This document shows positions 45,885-56,808 of a stretch of DNA of 64,000 bases, in pieces. The stretch comes from Clitopilus passeckerianus (Eukaryota; Basidiomycota; Agaricomycetes; Agaricales; Entolomataceae). Both the position numbers and the translations under genes were made by a program. How positions within the stretch are numbered: position 1 is the first letter of the stretch; the number at the start of each line of letters is the position of its first letter. The DNA lies in the NCBI GenBank assembly GCA_944990035.1, contig CALYLX010000100.1, positions 558,001-622,000 of the forward strand, written 5' to 3'. Below the pieces are notes generated by a model. The model was given only the letters and a program-made list of their open reading frames with translations. It did not search any database and had not been told where the DNA came from.

Positions 45885-46543
45885 ATGAAGATCCCCACCA
45901 CCTCTTCTCTTTTCCTCAGTCTCGGCTTCGTCGCTGCCACAGTTACGGGGGTCGTTGGTGGTGAGTACGGGTGGTCCCATCTGCTAGAGTTGCCATCTGA
46001 GTCCATGTTCTACCTCTAGCCAGGCCTGCACCTGGTAGGTATTACATCGTCAACCGCGTCCTTTCTCCCGCTGGTGACAAGTTGGCTATCACCTTCAATG
46101 GTCAGGGCAACGCCGCAAGTGTTACCCCGCTCGCCAATGCCTACAATCAGACCGTAAGTTTCTACTACGGAAATGGTCAACATTATTGGGAGCTTACCAT
46201 TGACGTTCCTGTAGTGGACCGTTGCCAATTATAATGCTAACACGCAGTCCATTTCCCCTGTCTCTGCTCCCAACTTGCAGGCCGCCTTCGGTCCCACCGC
46301 GATCACCGTTCTTACGAACGGGGGCTACGTCTGGAGGGTCAATTCTGTAGATACCGGCTATAGGTATTGTCTCTTCGCTCAATCTTCTTGTTTGCTCGTC
46401 CTCTGACTTGACTTTGAAATAGCATTCAGGATGGCGGTGCTTCGGTGTTCTGGGGTGTCAATACGGCAACTGTTGGTGATCTGGTGACTTATGGGAAAGG
46501 AAGCGGCAGCGAGAAGCAACGTTGGATCTTTACTCCAGCTTAG
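45885..46543 (+). CDS. Secreted CCL2-like lectin, divergent tandem copy 3
   Basis: Four exons (45885-45960, 46020-46153, 46215-46363, 46423-46543) encode 159 residues. It follows copy 2 in tandem, 485 bases downstream of its stop. The signal peptide is more divergent (MKIPTTSSLFLSLGFVAAT). The lectin body keeps YYIVNRVLSPAGDKLAITF, NQTWTVANY, SIQDGGASVFWGV and KQRWIFTPA, but changes many positions between, including AAFGPTAITVLTNGGYVWR and TVGDLVTYGKGSG. The changed loops lie where trefoil lectins hold sugar, so specificity may differ. Its promoter is a distinct type that also survives as a relic near 18365-18605. Confidence 0.87.
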
Positions 46544-47097
46544 GGGACGAGAAGCGAGATGTCTCTGTATCACGGACTGCCAGTTTTGTACGGCTACATG
46601 TACATGATCATGCCCAGGCTTCCAATGGCCGCTTTCGAAGATGCGCCGAATCGTGTGTATACTGCTTCATCCGATGTTTCCCAAAAGTGACGGTCTCGTT
46701 CGTCGTCCGCTACTTGTAGGTGAACGAACCCCAAGGAAGTTAATGGCCAACGCCATCCGAGATGCCATTCGTGTAGGCTCCGAGGATCACAAGCAATCCA
46801 CAGGAGGCTGAAGTAGCGGCTGCAGCAACGCATGGCGCAGCTGAAGTGACTCCCAGCCAAGTAACCTTGAGAACTTTCGGCGGTCCGTTTGACGTTGAAG
46901 GAATTGTATTATCATAACAAGGTTACGGAAAGCCTAAGTAGTGTCCTGTACAATGCTCAACTTCTGGTCAGATATGAAAGCCTGAAACGACATACCTGGT
47001 ATACGTTTACAGCTGCTGCCTATCAGCCCAGCGATCTCCTCCCACCACGCCACACTGCACCAACAGCATCTTGCAGCATGGCCCAACCGAAACGAGT
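46544..47097. other. Intergenic region between convergent genes
   Basis: Between the ends of lectin copy 3 and the Bet1-like gene. No gene seen. Confidence 0.5.
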
Positions 47098-47579
47098 TCA
47101 CGCAGCAGGAACTGCAGGCCACCACCAGTGGTAAATCTTCAGTCCAAACCACAGCATGATGAAGGCTATGACTGTCCACAACGCAATCCTGAATGTCTTC
47201 AAACTGCCCTCCTGGACACCAAAGGTCCTTCCCAGCCGGTCGGAGGTTTGTGAGAGTGATGTCGCGAAGGAATTAAAGCGATCGTTCTGGTGAAAGGCAA
47301 CAAGGTGCTGAGGTCAGAACCAAGTGAGCGCTGGCTGATGAGGGGAGGCGTACAGCATCGTCTAGCATTGTGTTCTGCCTCTCAACATCGTCGTAAATGT
47401 CTTCTGTAACCTGAGGTCGAAGCAGCGCCAGTCAATACAGTGTATTTCAGGACACGTAGTCCGGCATTTGGTGGGCTGCTTACACCTCGCAAGGTCCTGA
47501 GTTTTGAATGCAGATCTTCCAGCTGTTGGTCATTCTGCGCCTCGTAAGTGTCTTCTACACGGTTTCTTGATGATGACAT
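47098..47579 (-). CDS. Bet1-like SNARE
   Basis: Three exons (47579-47484, 47410-47354, 47286-47098) encode 113 residues. The layout is that of Bet1/Sft1 Qc-SNAREs: a short N-terminus, a SNARE coil from about residue 20 to 80 with LHSKLRTLRGVTEDIYDDVERQN carrying the zero-layer glutamine and SLSQTSDRLGRTF after it, then one C-terminal membrane anchor (ALWTVIAFIMLWFGLKIY) and a short lumenal tail. Such proteins drive ER-to-Golgi or intra-Golgi vesicle fusion with Sed5-type partners. Whether it is Bet1 or Sft1 is not decided here. Donor choice at 47483 (GTAAGC) keeps the frame; a GTGTAA two bases earlier would break it. Confidence 0.9.
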
Positions 47580-47836
47580 GGTTCAAATGACTGTGGTAGC
47601 AGGGTCTCGTCGTTACCGAGGAAGTCGTGGTGGTGGCAGATGGAAGAGTTGCAGTGGCCACTGGCATTGCCATATTTAGCACAACAAGCAGGACCGCAGC
47701 GAACAGAATCCGTTGCTCGTGAACACGCAATCTATCTCAGGAAACTATTCGTTCGAAGCCAAGTAAAGCGTTCGCAAACTAGCTAGAAAGGGAAAAGGGA
47801 TTGAGATTTGGGTCTAATGGAAAGAGAAAAAAACTC
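47580..47836. other. Short spacer with Bet1 promoter
   Basis: Upstream region of the SNARE gene; no separate gene. Confidence 0.4.
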
Positions 47837-47907
47837 TCTTCGCCTGGGAGTCGAACCCAGCTTTCGCGCGTGACAGGCGCGTGTACTAACCGATATACTA
47901 GCGAAGA
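47837..47907 (-). tRNA. tRNA-Asp (GUC), copy 3
   Basis: Identical to the copies at 34546 and 39925 over all 71 bases, with a T-run terminator after the 3' end (GAGAGTTTTTTTC on the minus strand). Confidence 0.95.
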
Positions 47908-48064
47908 CATGTTATTTTTGACTGTACAAATTGCTATAATCCTCTCACTACATTTGCCGGCTTACCGGTTATCTGCCCCGCATTTCCTTTGAAAGCCATC
48001 AAGCTCGTGCTTCATCTGATTTTCACTTTCAAATCCGCTGCCACTCATTTGACCAAAAAGCACC

Positions 48065-49562
48065 ATGTCCGCCCCGCCAAAACCAATCAAAGTCGAGGAT
48101 GAGGATCTTGAGGATCTCGACGGTGAGCAGCCAGCCTATCGCAGGGGCCAATGGTCGGTAAAGATCTAATCTTTACTGGTGTCCTGCCTTTGATCTCCTT
48201 GACGCCGTACTGAACAACTTGCGCAGACGTACTTGACCAATTCGCTGCACCACCGCCACCTCCACCTTCGGCTGCCCCTCAGAGCTTGTCTGCAACGCCT
48301 AAGCCAGCAAGCAGTGCTGGAGCCCAAGGAAACAGGCCACGCACTAACACTCGTGTCGATGCTCCACCCAAGTCAATTCCTGGCTCCGGTCTGCATGGGC
48401 TACCCGGCTCAGCTCCTCTGGGTGCTACCTCTGAAGAAGCTGAAGATGAAGCGGACATGAATGAGGAGGAACTATCTCGGGCGTTCTCAGCGGAACTGAC
48501 GAAGGGAATGGAGAGCTTGATGAAAGAACTTGGATCGACGGACGACGGCAAGGACAAGGATCTCGAAGATGACGATGCTGAGGTGGCGAAGAAGTTTCGG
48601 GAGGCATGGGAGAAGATGTTAACTGAAGGCATGAACGGTATGGGTGGCGAGTTGGGTGGTCTTGAGCAGTTCTTGGATGAGGGTGGCGCAGAAGGCAGTG
48701 GTACGACTGGCGCAGCGAAGGCTGCTGGCGCTGGAAAAGATGACTTCCAGAGCAAAATCAGGCAAACTATGGGGAAGCTGAAAGAGAGCGAATCAAATCT
48801 GCAGGTATTCCCACCTTCGCCGTCCTCACACGAATTATTTCTGACAGTCGTCGGTCCATTCAGAACCAGGCTCCTGGCGCCTCTACAGGCGAAGGTCTGG
48901 ACTCTTTCGAAGCACTTTTGAAATCTTTGGCCAATCTCGGGGAGGAGGGCAAGTTGCCTGAGAGCGATGAGGACCTTGCGAGCATGCTTGAGGGCATGAT
49001 GGGGCAACTCCTTCACAAGGACATACTATATGATCCCCTCAAGGAGTTGAATGAGGCAGTACGTTCGCCATTGCACGGAAGTATTCTACGAAGACTAATT
49101 CTATATCTTCCTCAGTTCCCGTCCTACCTCGCTAACCCACCGCAGCCCGTATCGGAGGAGGACAGAGAACGATACGACAAGCAAATCGTACTGATCCAGC
49201 AGATTCTCAAGGTATTCGAGAATCCCAAATATAGTGACGAAAACAAGGAGATGTCGAAGGAGATCTCCGACTTGATGAACGAGGTTAGTCACGGTTCTAT
49301 TAATTCCACTCTACTTCTTCCGTTTATCTCTGAGCAAATCGACTGGTGGATTCAATCTTGCGCTCCCACCATCGCCACGAGGCTCTCGTTTCTTTTGCGT
49401 TCGTCTTTTGGAGTTAAACAGTATCGCTGATTCAACCTTTTCCGTTCATTACAGCTTCAAAACTACGGCTCTCCGCCAACTGAGATCATGGGGGAGCTTC
49501 CACCTGGAATGCAACTTGGACCTGATGGATTGCCTTCCGCAGATAATTGCACGATCGCTTGA
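48065..49562 (+). CDS. PEX19: Peroxin-19 (PMP import receptor)
   Basis: Five exons (48065-48122, 48227-48804, 48864-49058, 49116-49283, 49455-49562) encode 368 residues. The N-terminus is acidic (VEDEDLEDLDDVLDQF), the Pex3-binding region. A Pro/Ala-rich linker follows, then the conserved helical core with EALLKSLANLG, LEGMMGQLLHKDILYDPLKEL and FPSYLANPP, a hallmark of Pex19. The protein ends in Cys-Thr-Ile-Ala, a CaaX box for farnesylation, preceded by MGELPPGMQLGPDGLP. Pex19 binds peroxisomal membrane proteins in the cytosol and docks at Pex3. All key regions are present and the length fits the family. Confidence 0.95.
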
Positions 49563-50477
49563 GACAGAACTTCTCTTCTTCGGCATCAGTATCAGCCTAT
49601 TTGCGTTCGAGATTCCGATTGAGTTTTCAAAAGAATGGATCTACAAGGATATACATACGGTAGTTTACTCGAGGTTTTCAAGGAAATCATATTACATTTA
49701 GCTCTATTCACTTTACGGGTTTCAACGCGTTGCTCAGGCGAAGGCCCTATCCGAGGCTATCTAATCAGATGATGACCCTGCGCAGCCACAGGTGCCACGC
49801 TGGAGCTTTCTGGACTGTTTCCCCACAAAAATTGAATCTGGGCCACATTTTCCTTGATTCCTTCTCGAAAAACGGCGGAGGAACGGCGGAGGAATGTAGC
49901 CTCCGATGTGTCGTTCTTCTGTTCGTTCTTGCGGCGGTCTGCGAATGTTTCGTCTTCATGTAGGTACACTTTCGACCCGTTTTCCCGTGGCTGAATTGGA
50001 CAGGTCACCGCCACGCCTAAACCCGATTGAAGGCTCGCGTCAGTGGTGTGAACAAATCTTATTTATCACCAAGTATTCCATGCAACGCCACAAGGGCTTA
50101 TCTTTCCCCTACCACTCGAGTGTTCATAGGTCGATAAAGTGTGTCTTTTTGCTCAACGACATTAGGGTCGGCAGAGATAAGGTCCCACTCAATCAGACAT
50201 GCTTTCAATTCTCGTTGTATACCCACACATATTGCATGCGCTTCTATCTGAATCTTCCGTCACAAGATCAACCTTGTATTGACAATCTTGACCCAGGTGT
50301 ATATGAAATCACCGGGCGCTTAGCGCATTTCCATGTGCCTAGGGTCAGATTCCCTCCGTATCTAGGTCAAGTGCAGAAACCCGCCCACTCGGGTTTATGG
50401 AAAATTGGCGCATATATAAACCATGGGACAAACGGCTCCTTTAGTCGACATTTGCTTCCGTCTTTCTGCCCCCAAAA
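49563..50477. other. Intergenic region
   Basis: A 203-codon plus-strand frame at 49906-50517 crosses this region and overlaps the permease start in another frame. It has no family resemblance, so I treat the region as the Pex19 3' end and the permease promoter. Confidence 0.5.
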
Positions 50478-52715
50478 ATGCCTGGCACCAAAAGCTTGGA
50501 GAGCCAAGACTCCATGACGAAAAATGCAACATCAAAAGACGAAGAACTTCTGGCAACTTTGGGCTACAAGCAAGAGTTCAAACGCGATTTCAACTGGATC
50601 CAGCTGCTGGGATTGAGCTTTAGCATAAACGGAATCGTACAGGCCGTCACGTATGTCGTTCATTCTTTCGATCTGAGCGGTCCCGCCCGCTGACTCCCGT
50701 TTCGGTGCCTTAGTGCGATTATGGTTTACACTCTAACAAACGGCGGCCCTGTCGCTATGGTTTGGGGCGTAAGTTCATTATCACTTTCTAGACCCTATTC
50801 CTGGGACTGACCTGCGATGAGAGTGGGCATCCTATTCCGTGTTCCTCGTCATTATTGCCCTCTCGTTGGCCGAACTGGCCTCTGCAGCCCCGACATCTGG
50901 CGGCCTGTATTACTGGACTTTCACATATGCTTCGCCGAGATACCGGAATATTCTCTCCTGGGTTACTGGATGTATGTTTCAGCTCTGGATCCTCCATTTC
51001 TCAACGCTGATGAAACGGCGCTGCACAGATTGCTGCACTCTGAATTATATGGCTACTACATGCGGAGCGGCATACTCGCTCTCTACGGAGATTCTTGCTG
51101 CAGTAACCATCTCAATGGACGGCGACTATGTTCCAAGTCGGGGACACCTCTTGTGAGTCGTATCCCTCTTTGTAGAAAAACGTACCTTGAATCCTCCATA
51201 ATTAGCGGCGTCTTTTTAGCTCTGATCATCTGTCAAGCCATCGTTGCAAGTTTGGCAACCCGTTACATCGCAAGACTGCAGCCCATCTTTTCGCTGATGA
51301 ATTTCATGTTGGTCAAGCTCCCGTTGTCCTTAGCTTTCAGGGACTAATGATCGATCTAGGCAATTTGTCGCTCTTATTATTGCCCTTCCTCTTGCAACGC
51401 CTTCAGAGTTCAAGAATACCCCCTCCTTTGCCTTTGGAGGTTTCAAGAATCGTGGGTATTCACCCTTGTTCAATGCGAACACGAACCTAGTAACTAATCC
51501 TTTTCAGTCTCCACATGGCCTAACGCCTTTGCATTCTTCCTGTCTTGGTTGGCCCCTTCATGGACTATGGGTAAGACCCGCGGCTCACTACCATTTGATG
51601 AACCGGAGCTAGATACCAACCTACAGGTTTGATCGACTCAAGTCTCCATATCAGCGAAGAAGTTCGCAGGGCAGACGTTGCTGTTCCTCGCGCAATGATA
51701 TTCTCAACCGGCTTCGGATGTTTCCTGGGCTTCAGTTAGTAGGATTTCGCCAATGATCGACTCAGGTCTTAATGGTTTGATAGTCTTCAATATCGTCCTT
51801 GCATTCCATATGGGTACGGATACAGAAGCCCTACTGAACGATCCGATTGGACAACCCATGGCTGCGGTAAGTGCATTGATCCCACCCAGATTCTGGCTTG
51901 GCTGAGCGAAATAGATCTATGTCAACAGCTTTGGCCGTCGAGGAGCATTGATTGCCTGGTCCTTCGTCATCATTACACAGTAAATCCTCCCTCCCTCTTC
52001 GTTGTTCACAATCCTCATCGCCTTTGCTAGATGCATTGGTTGCATTAACATCGTACGTTGGCCATACCTTTGGCTGAAAAGACTGAAGATTCTGACCGCC
52101 ATCTCGCTAGCTTACCGCAGCTTCGCGCCAGATGTTTGCATTCTCTCGAGATGGCGCATTACCATTCTCGAGCTACCTTTATAGGGTCAATAAACGAACG
52201 AAGACACCCGTAGTTTGTGTTGGTGCCCTCGCAACCGGGGCTATCCTCCTTGGCCTGCTTACCTTTGCGGGGAATACGGCTGCCGGGGCAGTCTTCATCG
52301 TCGCTGTCGTGTGCGCATACATTTCATTCTCCGTTCCAATCGCATCTCGACTTCTGGGAGGGCGGAAATTTGTTCCTGGACCGTTCTCGCTCGGCAAGCT
52401 CGTGAGTCGCATCTTTGTGAACTGAAACCGATCCAGTGACCTCCTTATCTGTAGAGCATACCCATCGCTTTGATTGCATTGGTGTCCATGGCATTTACGG
52501 ACCTCATCCTAATGTTCCCCTCCGACTCTATCACGGATGCTGCCGACATGAATTACTCGTCCGCAGTTCTCATCGGAGTCATTGCCGTTTGCAACGTCTA
52601 CTACTTCTTCCCGAAATACGGCGGGAAGCATTGGTTTGTAGGCCCAGTGACGACAATCGACTCTCCCCGTAGCTGCACAGAAACGTCTTCATCCGAGGAG
52701 CTAGAGAAACATTAG
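50478..52715 (+). CDS. GABA/amino-acid permease (APC family)
   Basis: Thirteen exons join in one frame: 50478-50650, 50714-50768, 50824-50971, 51029-51152, 51206-51307, 51360-51451, 51508-51570, 51627-51734, 51784-51866, 51915-51979, 52031-52052, 52111-52401, 52455-52715. They encode 528 residues with about twelve membrane helices. Family marks include GLSFSINGIVQAVT in helix 1, SLAELASAAPTSGGLYYW after helix 2, HISEEVRRADVAVPRAMIFS in the middle and SRQMFAFSRDGALPFS after helix 8, which fit Uga4-like GABA permeases of the APC superfamily. It should import GABA, choline or similar amines with protons across the plasma or vacuolar membrane. The N-terminal KDEELLATLGYKQEFKRDFN is also typical. 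Exon 11 is only 22 bases. Confidence 0.92.
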
Positions 52716-53311
52716 CCATGAATTTCCCTGGCATTTCACCGGGGGTTGAAGTCGGCTTTGCCTACATTTTAGGTATATGCAGAGTCAACGGTATACGCAC
52801 CAGAATGGATCACGCACCTCGGAGAGCTATTGCTACGCCCTCTACGGCGGCGACGGAGGCTTAGGTGTGGTCCTTCGGATACCGGGTTATACAACCAATG
52901 ATTCTAATGTAGATATCGCATGTAAAATAGACGCAGAGTTGAAGGAGACCGAGAATATAACTGGCGATCAGCTTTGGTCAGCTCGTAATCATCTCTATGT
53001 AAAGTCACTTCGCACTTGTTCGGAAACGGTAGATCAAGGACTCTGAATAGCGTCCAAATGTTGCTTTGGATCGAGACCTTGGGGGTTGAATTTGAGCATA
53101 GTGAAGCACTTGAATCGATTACTCAAACGTAAGATATACTTGAGTGACCTCCCAACCTGTAACTAACGGATAGCATGTGAGATATATCTGGACGAAGTAA
53201 GAAAATTGCTACTGGACTCGGATTGTGCTGTCGCATGCTTTATATAGTTTCGGCCGGTTCTTCGAACGCTGCGCGTCTGTTGGTACCGCGTATAGAGGAA
53301 AGAGCCTGGTA
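52716..53311. other. Intergenic region between convergent genes
   Basis: Between the permease stop and the F-box stop. One 89-codon plus-strand frame looks random. No gene called. Confidence 0.5.
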
Positions 53312-54562
53312 TCAAGCCCCCATAGTCGATAGCTGTACAGTAAGGTGGTGATCAACTGTAATACAGCGTAACTGGGCAGTGTGGGTATCGGGTGCGTTGT
53401 AAGGGTCCGTCAGAGTAGAGGAGGGGGAAAGAATGACTTCTGCATGCAGAGGAACCAAACGCCCTGGATGGTTTCGCGACGACAACAATTGAATGATGTC
53501 GTCCACGGGTGCATCTACACAGAAAAGCTGAAGTGTTCTCAGCTTTGAGAATTTATCCTCAGTAGAGAGGAGCTCGACCATAAACGGGGTGAGGTGTACA
53601 AGGCTGCTTATTCTGAGGTACTCGACGGAGTCAAGTGGACTAATCAACAGGATTTTGGTCAGGACGGGGAGTGGGAGGCAGAGATCAAGGCCCTCGAGCT
53701 TGCATTTGGAGCGGCCAAGAAACTCCGCGAACCCTCCCGAAAACTGGGAGGTGTACTCCACATTAACGCAGGTTGGAGCTGAGGACAGTCGCAGAGTGCG
53801 AAGTGAAGGAAGTGTGACAAGATGAAGGATATCTGCAAGCGGCCGCTCTGGAGAGATCAAACAGAGGGTCACCAGTCGCTTATGATGTAATGGGGAGGTT
53901 GCGGATAGAACGCCATCGAGGGGCGCTGTCAGGATGAGATCTAATAAATGAGGACATCCTCGCAAGACTTCAACAAAATCGTCTGCCAAAAGTTGCGATC
54001 CGAATGTCACATGGGTTAACGTCGGCATTGATATAGGCAATAGCGCTGGCCCTACTACAGGGCAACGGCAATAAAACCTGCGCAGTCGAGGAGCTGACTG
54101 CAAATGGTTGCCGAGTGCTCTGAGAGTCTGGACGTTTACGGAACCTTCAAGAGTGACGCTTTCCAGAGAAAGCCCTGCTGGAAGGGTTAACTGTAAAGCG
54201 CTGGAGTTACTTGCGGCGTCAAGATACATAATGAGGTCTTTGCACCGATGAATGTTATGCGCGAAGAACGTCTCTGCCTGAGAAGAGTGAGAGCGGAGAA
54301 AGACATGGAGTGGTTGATTTGCAGCTTGGCGCAAACGGTGATCCAATGCTTGGGTGTCTTTCTGCCTGCTATGAAGTTCGATGTAACGCCAAAGATGTGA
54401 GGTAGCACAAACCAGTCGTCGCCAGGCCTGACAGACGTGACTCAATGAAATGGGGGCATACGGGTAGTCAGGCCAATGATGCTGGGATGGGTTGAGCATG
54501 AGGCAATCGAGGAAAATATCCTGAAGAATCTCGGCTGGGAGGGCATGAATGGTGGCTTGCAT
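53312..54562 (-). CDS. F-box protein
   Basis: A single exon encodes 416 residues. The F-box at residues 5-60 is close to the standard mushroom type: IHALPAEILQDIFLDCL, then PISLSHVCQAWRRLVCATSHLWRYI. The remaining 350 residues contain leucine-rich segments (LQLTLPAGLSLESVTLEGS, TLRALGNHL, LPSLRTLRLSSAP, SVEYLRISSLVHL). The protein should bind Skp1 and present targets to an SCF ligase; targets are unknown. The 5' side is open for about 35 codons ahead of the ATG (read through TCCATTGAACTTTCC), but the ATG sits at the usual distance before the F-box. Confidence 0.9.
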   Translation of the reverse strand: MQATIHALPAEILQDIFLDCLMLNPSQHHWPDYPYAPISLSHVCQAWRRLVCATSHLWRYIELHSRQKDTQALDHRLRQAANQPLHVFLRSHSSQAETFFAHNIHRCKDLIMYLDAASNSSALQLTLPAGLSLESVTLEGSVNVQTLRALGNHLQSAPRLRRFYCRCPVVGPALLPISMPTLTHVTFGSQLLADDFVEVLRGCPHLLDLILTAPLDGVLSATSPLHHKRLVTLCLISPERPLADILHLVTLPSLRTLRLSSAPTCVNVEYTSQFSGGFAEFLGRSKCKLEGLDLCLPLPVLTKILLISPLDSVEYLRISSLVHLTPFMVELLSTEDKFSKLRTLQLFCVDAPVDDIIQLLSSRNHPGRLVPLHAEVILSPSSTLTDPYNAPDTHTAQLRCITVDHHLTVQLSTMGA

Positions 54563-54719
54563 GTGATCGCAAACAACTGGTTCGAGTAGAGGCTTGGAAA
54601 GTTCAATGGAGATATCGGAACCTCCGCGTCGAGAAGTACGACCTATATCTAGGGAAGTTCAGATGACGAGCTGACGTCCAGTCGCTACAATACACTCACG
54701 CTCCAAGGTTGGGATTAGC

Positions 54720-55497
54720 TTTTCGAATTCAGATAGGTTAAGTTGACTGGAGACATCCTCGTCTAAGTCATGGAGAGTAAGGTGTTTGTGGTTACGGCCA
54801 AGCCGCGTCACCTTGAAAAAGATAAGCGGCTGAGACAGTTCGTCAAAGGATGCCTTTCAGTACCGTTTCCTGTTTCGTTATCAGGATGGGGTAGCGACGC
54901 TCGAGTTCGCAAAGGGTGTCTCCCACTAGGTCCTCCAAACGTGTAATTGGCAAAGTTGCCAATTTCTGGCGCGCAAGGTTCCTCTTGAAATGAAGGTGAG
55001 GAAGAATAATGGGAATTGGCTCTGTGAAAAAGGAGAGTTAAAACGCCCAGGATCGAGTGAGAGGAGCGTCATAGGTGCCTACTATTGGTTTCCTGGGCTC
55101 TGCGTAGGACCTCATCATAGACGTCGGTCGAGAGTTCCTGGAATTGTTGCTTGGTCAATCGGCATAGCTTTTGCCTGGGAACGAAGCGGTGCCCCAGTTT
55201 CTCTGCAAATCATGTTGATCACATAGTCTGTAGGAGATTTTATCTGGCAAGTATCTGCATGTTCTCACCCCGGTTCTCACGAAGATACCTAATAAGAAAC
55301 TGGGACAATTTGTCATGGAAAGGAACAAATGTTTGAAGTATGCTAAGAGTGTGAATGTGTTCCTCATTTGTCTTCTGTTGCATGGCGGGCTTTTCGTGGT
55401 CGAAGTTGAAAGGACTTATTTGTGCCTTGTTTGGCTCCTGAGGCCTGAGCCCGTCCTTGAATAGCCCGTCCGTGAGCGCAGAACGCAGACAATACAT
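54720..55497 (-). CDS. Spa2/GIT-type SHD domain protein, short
   Basis: Three well-spliced exons (55497-55269, 55202-55083, 55021-54864) encode two tandem Spa2-homology repeats: HRFVPRQKLCRLTKQQFQELSTDVYDEV and KRNLARQKLATLPITRLEDLVGDTLCELERRYP, the signature of the GIT/Spa2 homology domain. In Spa2 and Sph1 this domain binds MAP-kinase kinases and polarity proteins at growth sites. Known Spa2 proteins are over a thousand residues, but here the frame stops soon after the second repeat unless an unusually short 34-base intron joins an exon at 54829-54720. The gene is therefore truncated or a fragment. It lies just upstream of the F-box gene on the same strand. Confidence 0.65.
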
Positions 55498-55842
55498 TTG
55501 TGTCTCTGGAAGAGCAGATTCTCGTAGTCAGCCCTCATACACCAAGGGAATTGTTGTGTACGTCTCTACGAATTCGTTGAACTTGGACTCAGTCAACCAC
55601 CTCAGCTTTTTTCGAGCGCTCAAGGGCAAGTAGCTTAATACGTCTACTTCCGTTCTTCTTGATATACTGATCTACTCAGAGATTGATACAGTACCTCATA
55701 GTGATTTTTGAGAGCCTAGGGCATATTTGGGGGGCATGCTCCGGTCTGCAATGTCGTTTTTGGTTCCATGATCATTACATCACTTTGTCGTGTGTACAAT
55801 AATATACATGCTTGGAAGAATCAACATTAGGCGATTAACTAT
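55498..55842. other. Intergenic region
   Basis: Contains the likely promoter of the SHD gene and the 3' end of the NmrA-like gene. No gene seen. Confidence 0.4.
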
Positions 55843-56808
55843 TCAAGGAGCCCAGATTTCCCTATTTTTTAACACAAACTCCCTCATAGTTGTCAAGCCA
55901 ATTATCTTGTCCTCGTTACCAGTGAAGTATCCTTCCTCGGAACCTTTGCCCGCATTGAGCTCCATGTATGTCAAAGCTTTCTGAAATGCTTCTGGAAGTC
56001 CGGCGTCGATCCAAGCCGGGACAGGTTCTTCAGGCTTGAGTTTTTTGTGAACGACCTTGCGACCGAGTACCTCTGTGAAAATGGCTGCGACCTGAGGGTA
56101 TTGAAGGTGAGTCAGTGAACGAGTGGAACCTTGCAGGCAACGACTCACTTCATCATATGTGAGCAATTCGGGGCCCAGAATTCGTGGCTGGCGACCACTT
56201 TCCGCATCTTCATCATAAAGGGCGTCGAAGGCGGCCTGTGCTATATCTTTGGCACCAATGAAAGGTATGCGGGCATCTCCAGTGTGCGAAAAGATTGCAC
56301 CGTCGTTCTTGATAGCCTGTGCATGAGCGGTAGCGAGGTTTTCTAAATAACAGGACAGTTAGTTGGTAGCACCGGGTGGAATAGCCAACTTGAACTTACC
56401 TATGAACCATGTTGGGCGAAGAACGGTGAAATGAATCCCCAGTTTACGAAGATATTCATGGATCTTTCCCAAAGCTGGCCCGCCTTCATCTATCTGAGAG
56501 GCACTAACGAACACCACCCTTTTGACGCCTTTACTAACAGCAAGATCGAGGAAAGGCTCGACTGCTGTCAGAGAGTCGGTGGAACCAGGGGGAGAGACAA
56601 GGTATAGCCTATCAATTGTTGGTTCGGCCTCAAAGGGGTTGCTGAATGTAGCGGGGTTAAACCAATCGAAGAGGACTGCTTTGTAAGGACCAGAGGTGAC
56701 ACCTTGTAGTGTGTGTGAAGCCACTACAAAGGGTTTCTTGGAGCTATGAAGTATCGCTGAGAGATAATTTCCAACCTTGCCAGTGGCGCCGGTGACGAGT
56801 GTGGTCAT
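55843..56808 (-). CDS. NmrA-like NAD(P)-binding reductase
   Basis: Three exons (56808-56400, 56342-56149, 56091-55843) encode 283 residues. The N-terminus has the Rossmann dinucleotide loop TLVTGATGKVGNYL. Then follow LFDWFNPATF, LYLVSPP, GVKRVVFVSASQ and FTVLRPTWFIENLA, the usual order in NmrA-like and ergot-alkaloid EasG-type dehydrogenases. The C-terminal part has IPFIGAKDIAQAAFDAL and a helical substrate lid. It probably reduces a small metabolite with NADPH or senses the NADP state. No biosynthetic cluster partners are nearby, apart from the MFS transporter at 57.5-59.7 kb on the same strand. Confidence 0.88.

Noticed and set aside
49906..50517. 203-codon plus-strand frame before the permease
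   Set aside because: No family resemblance, overlaps the permease start in another frame, and lacks support from splice sites.
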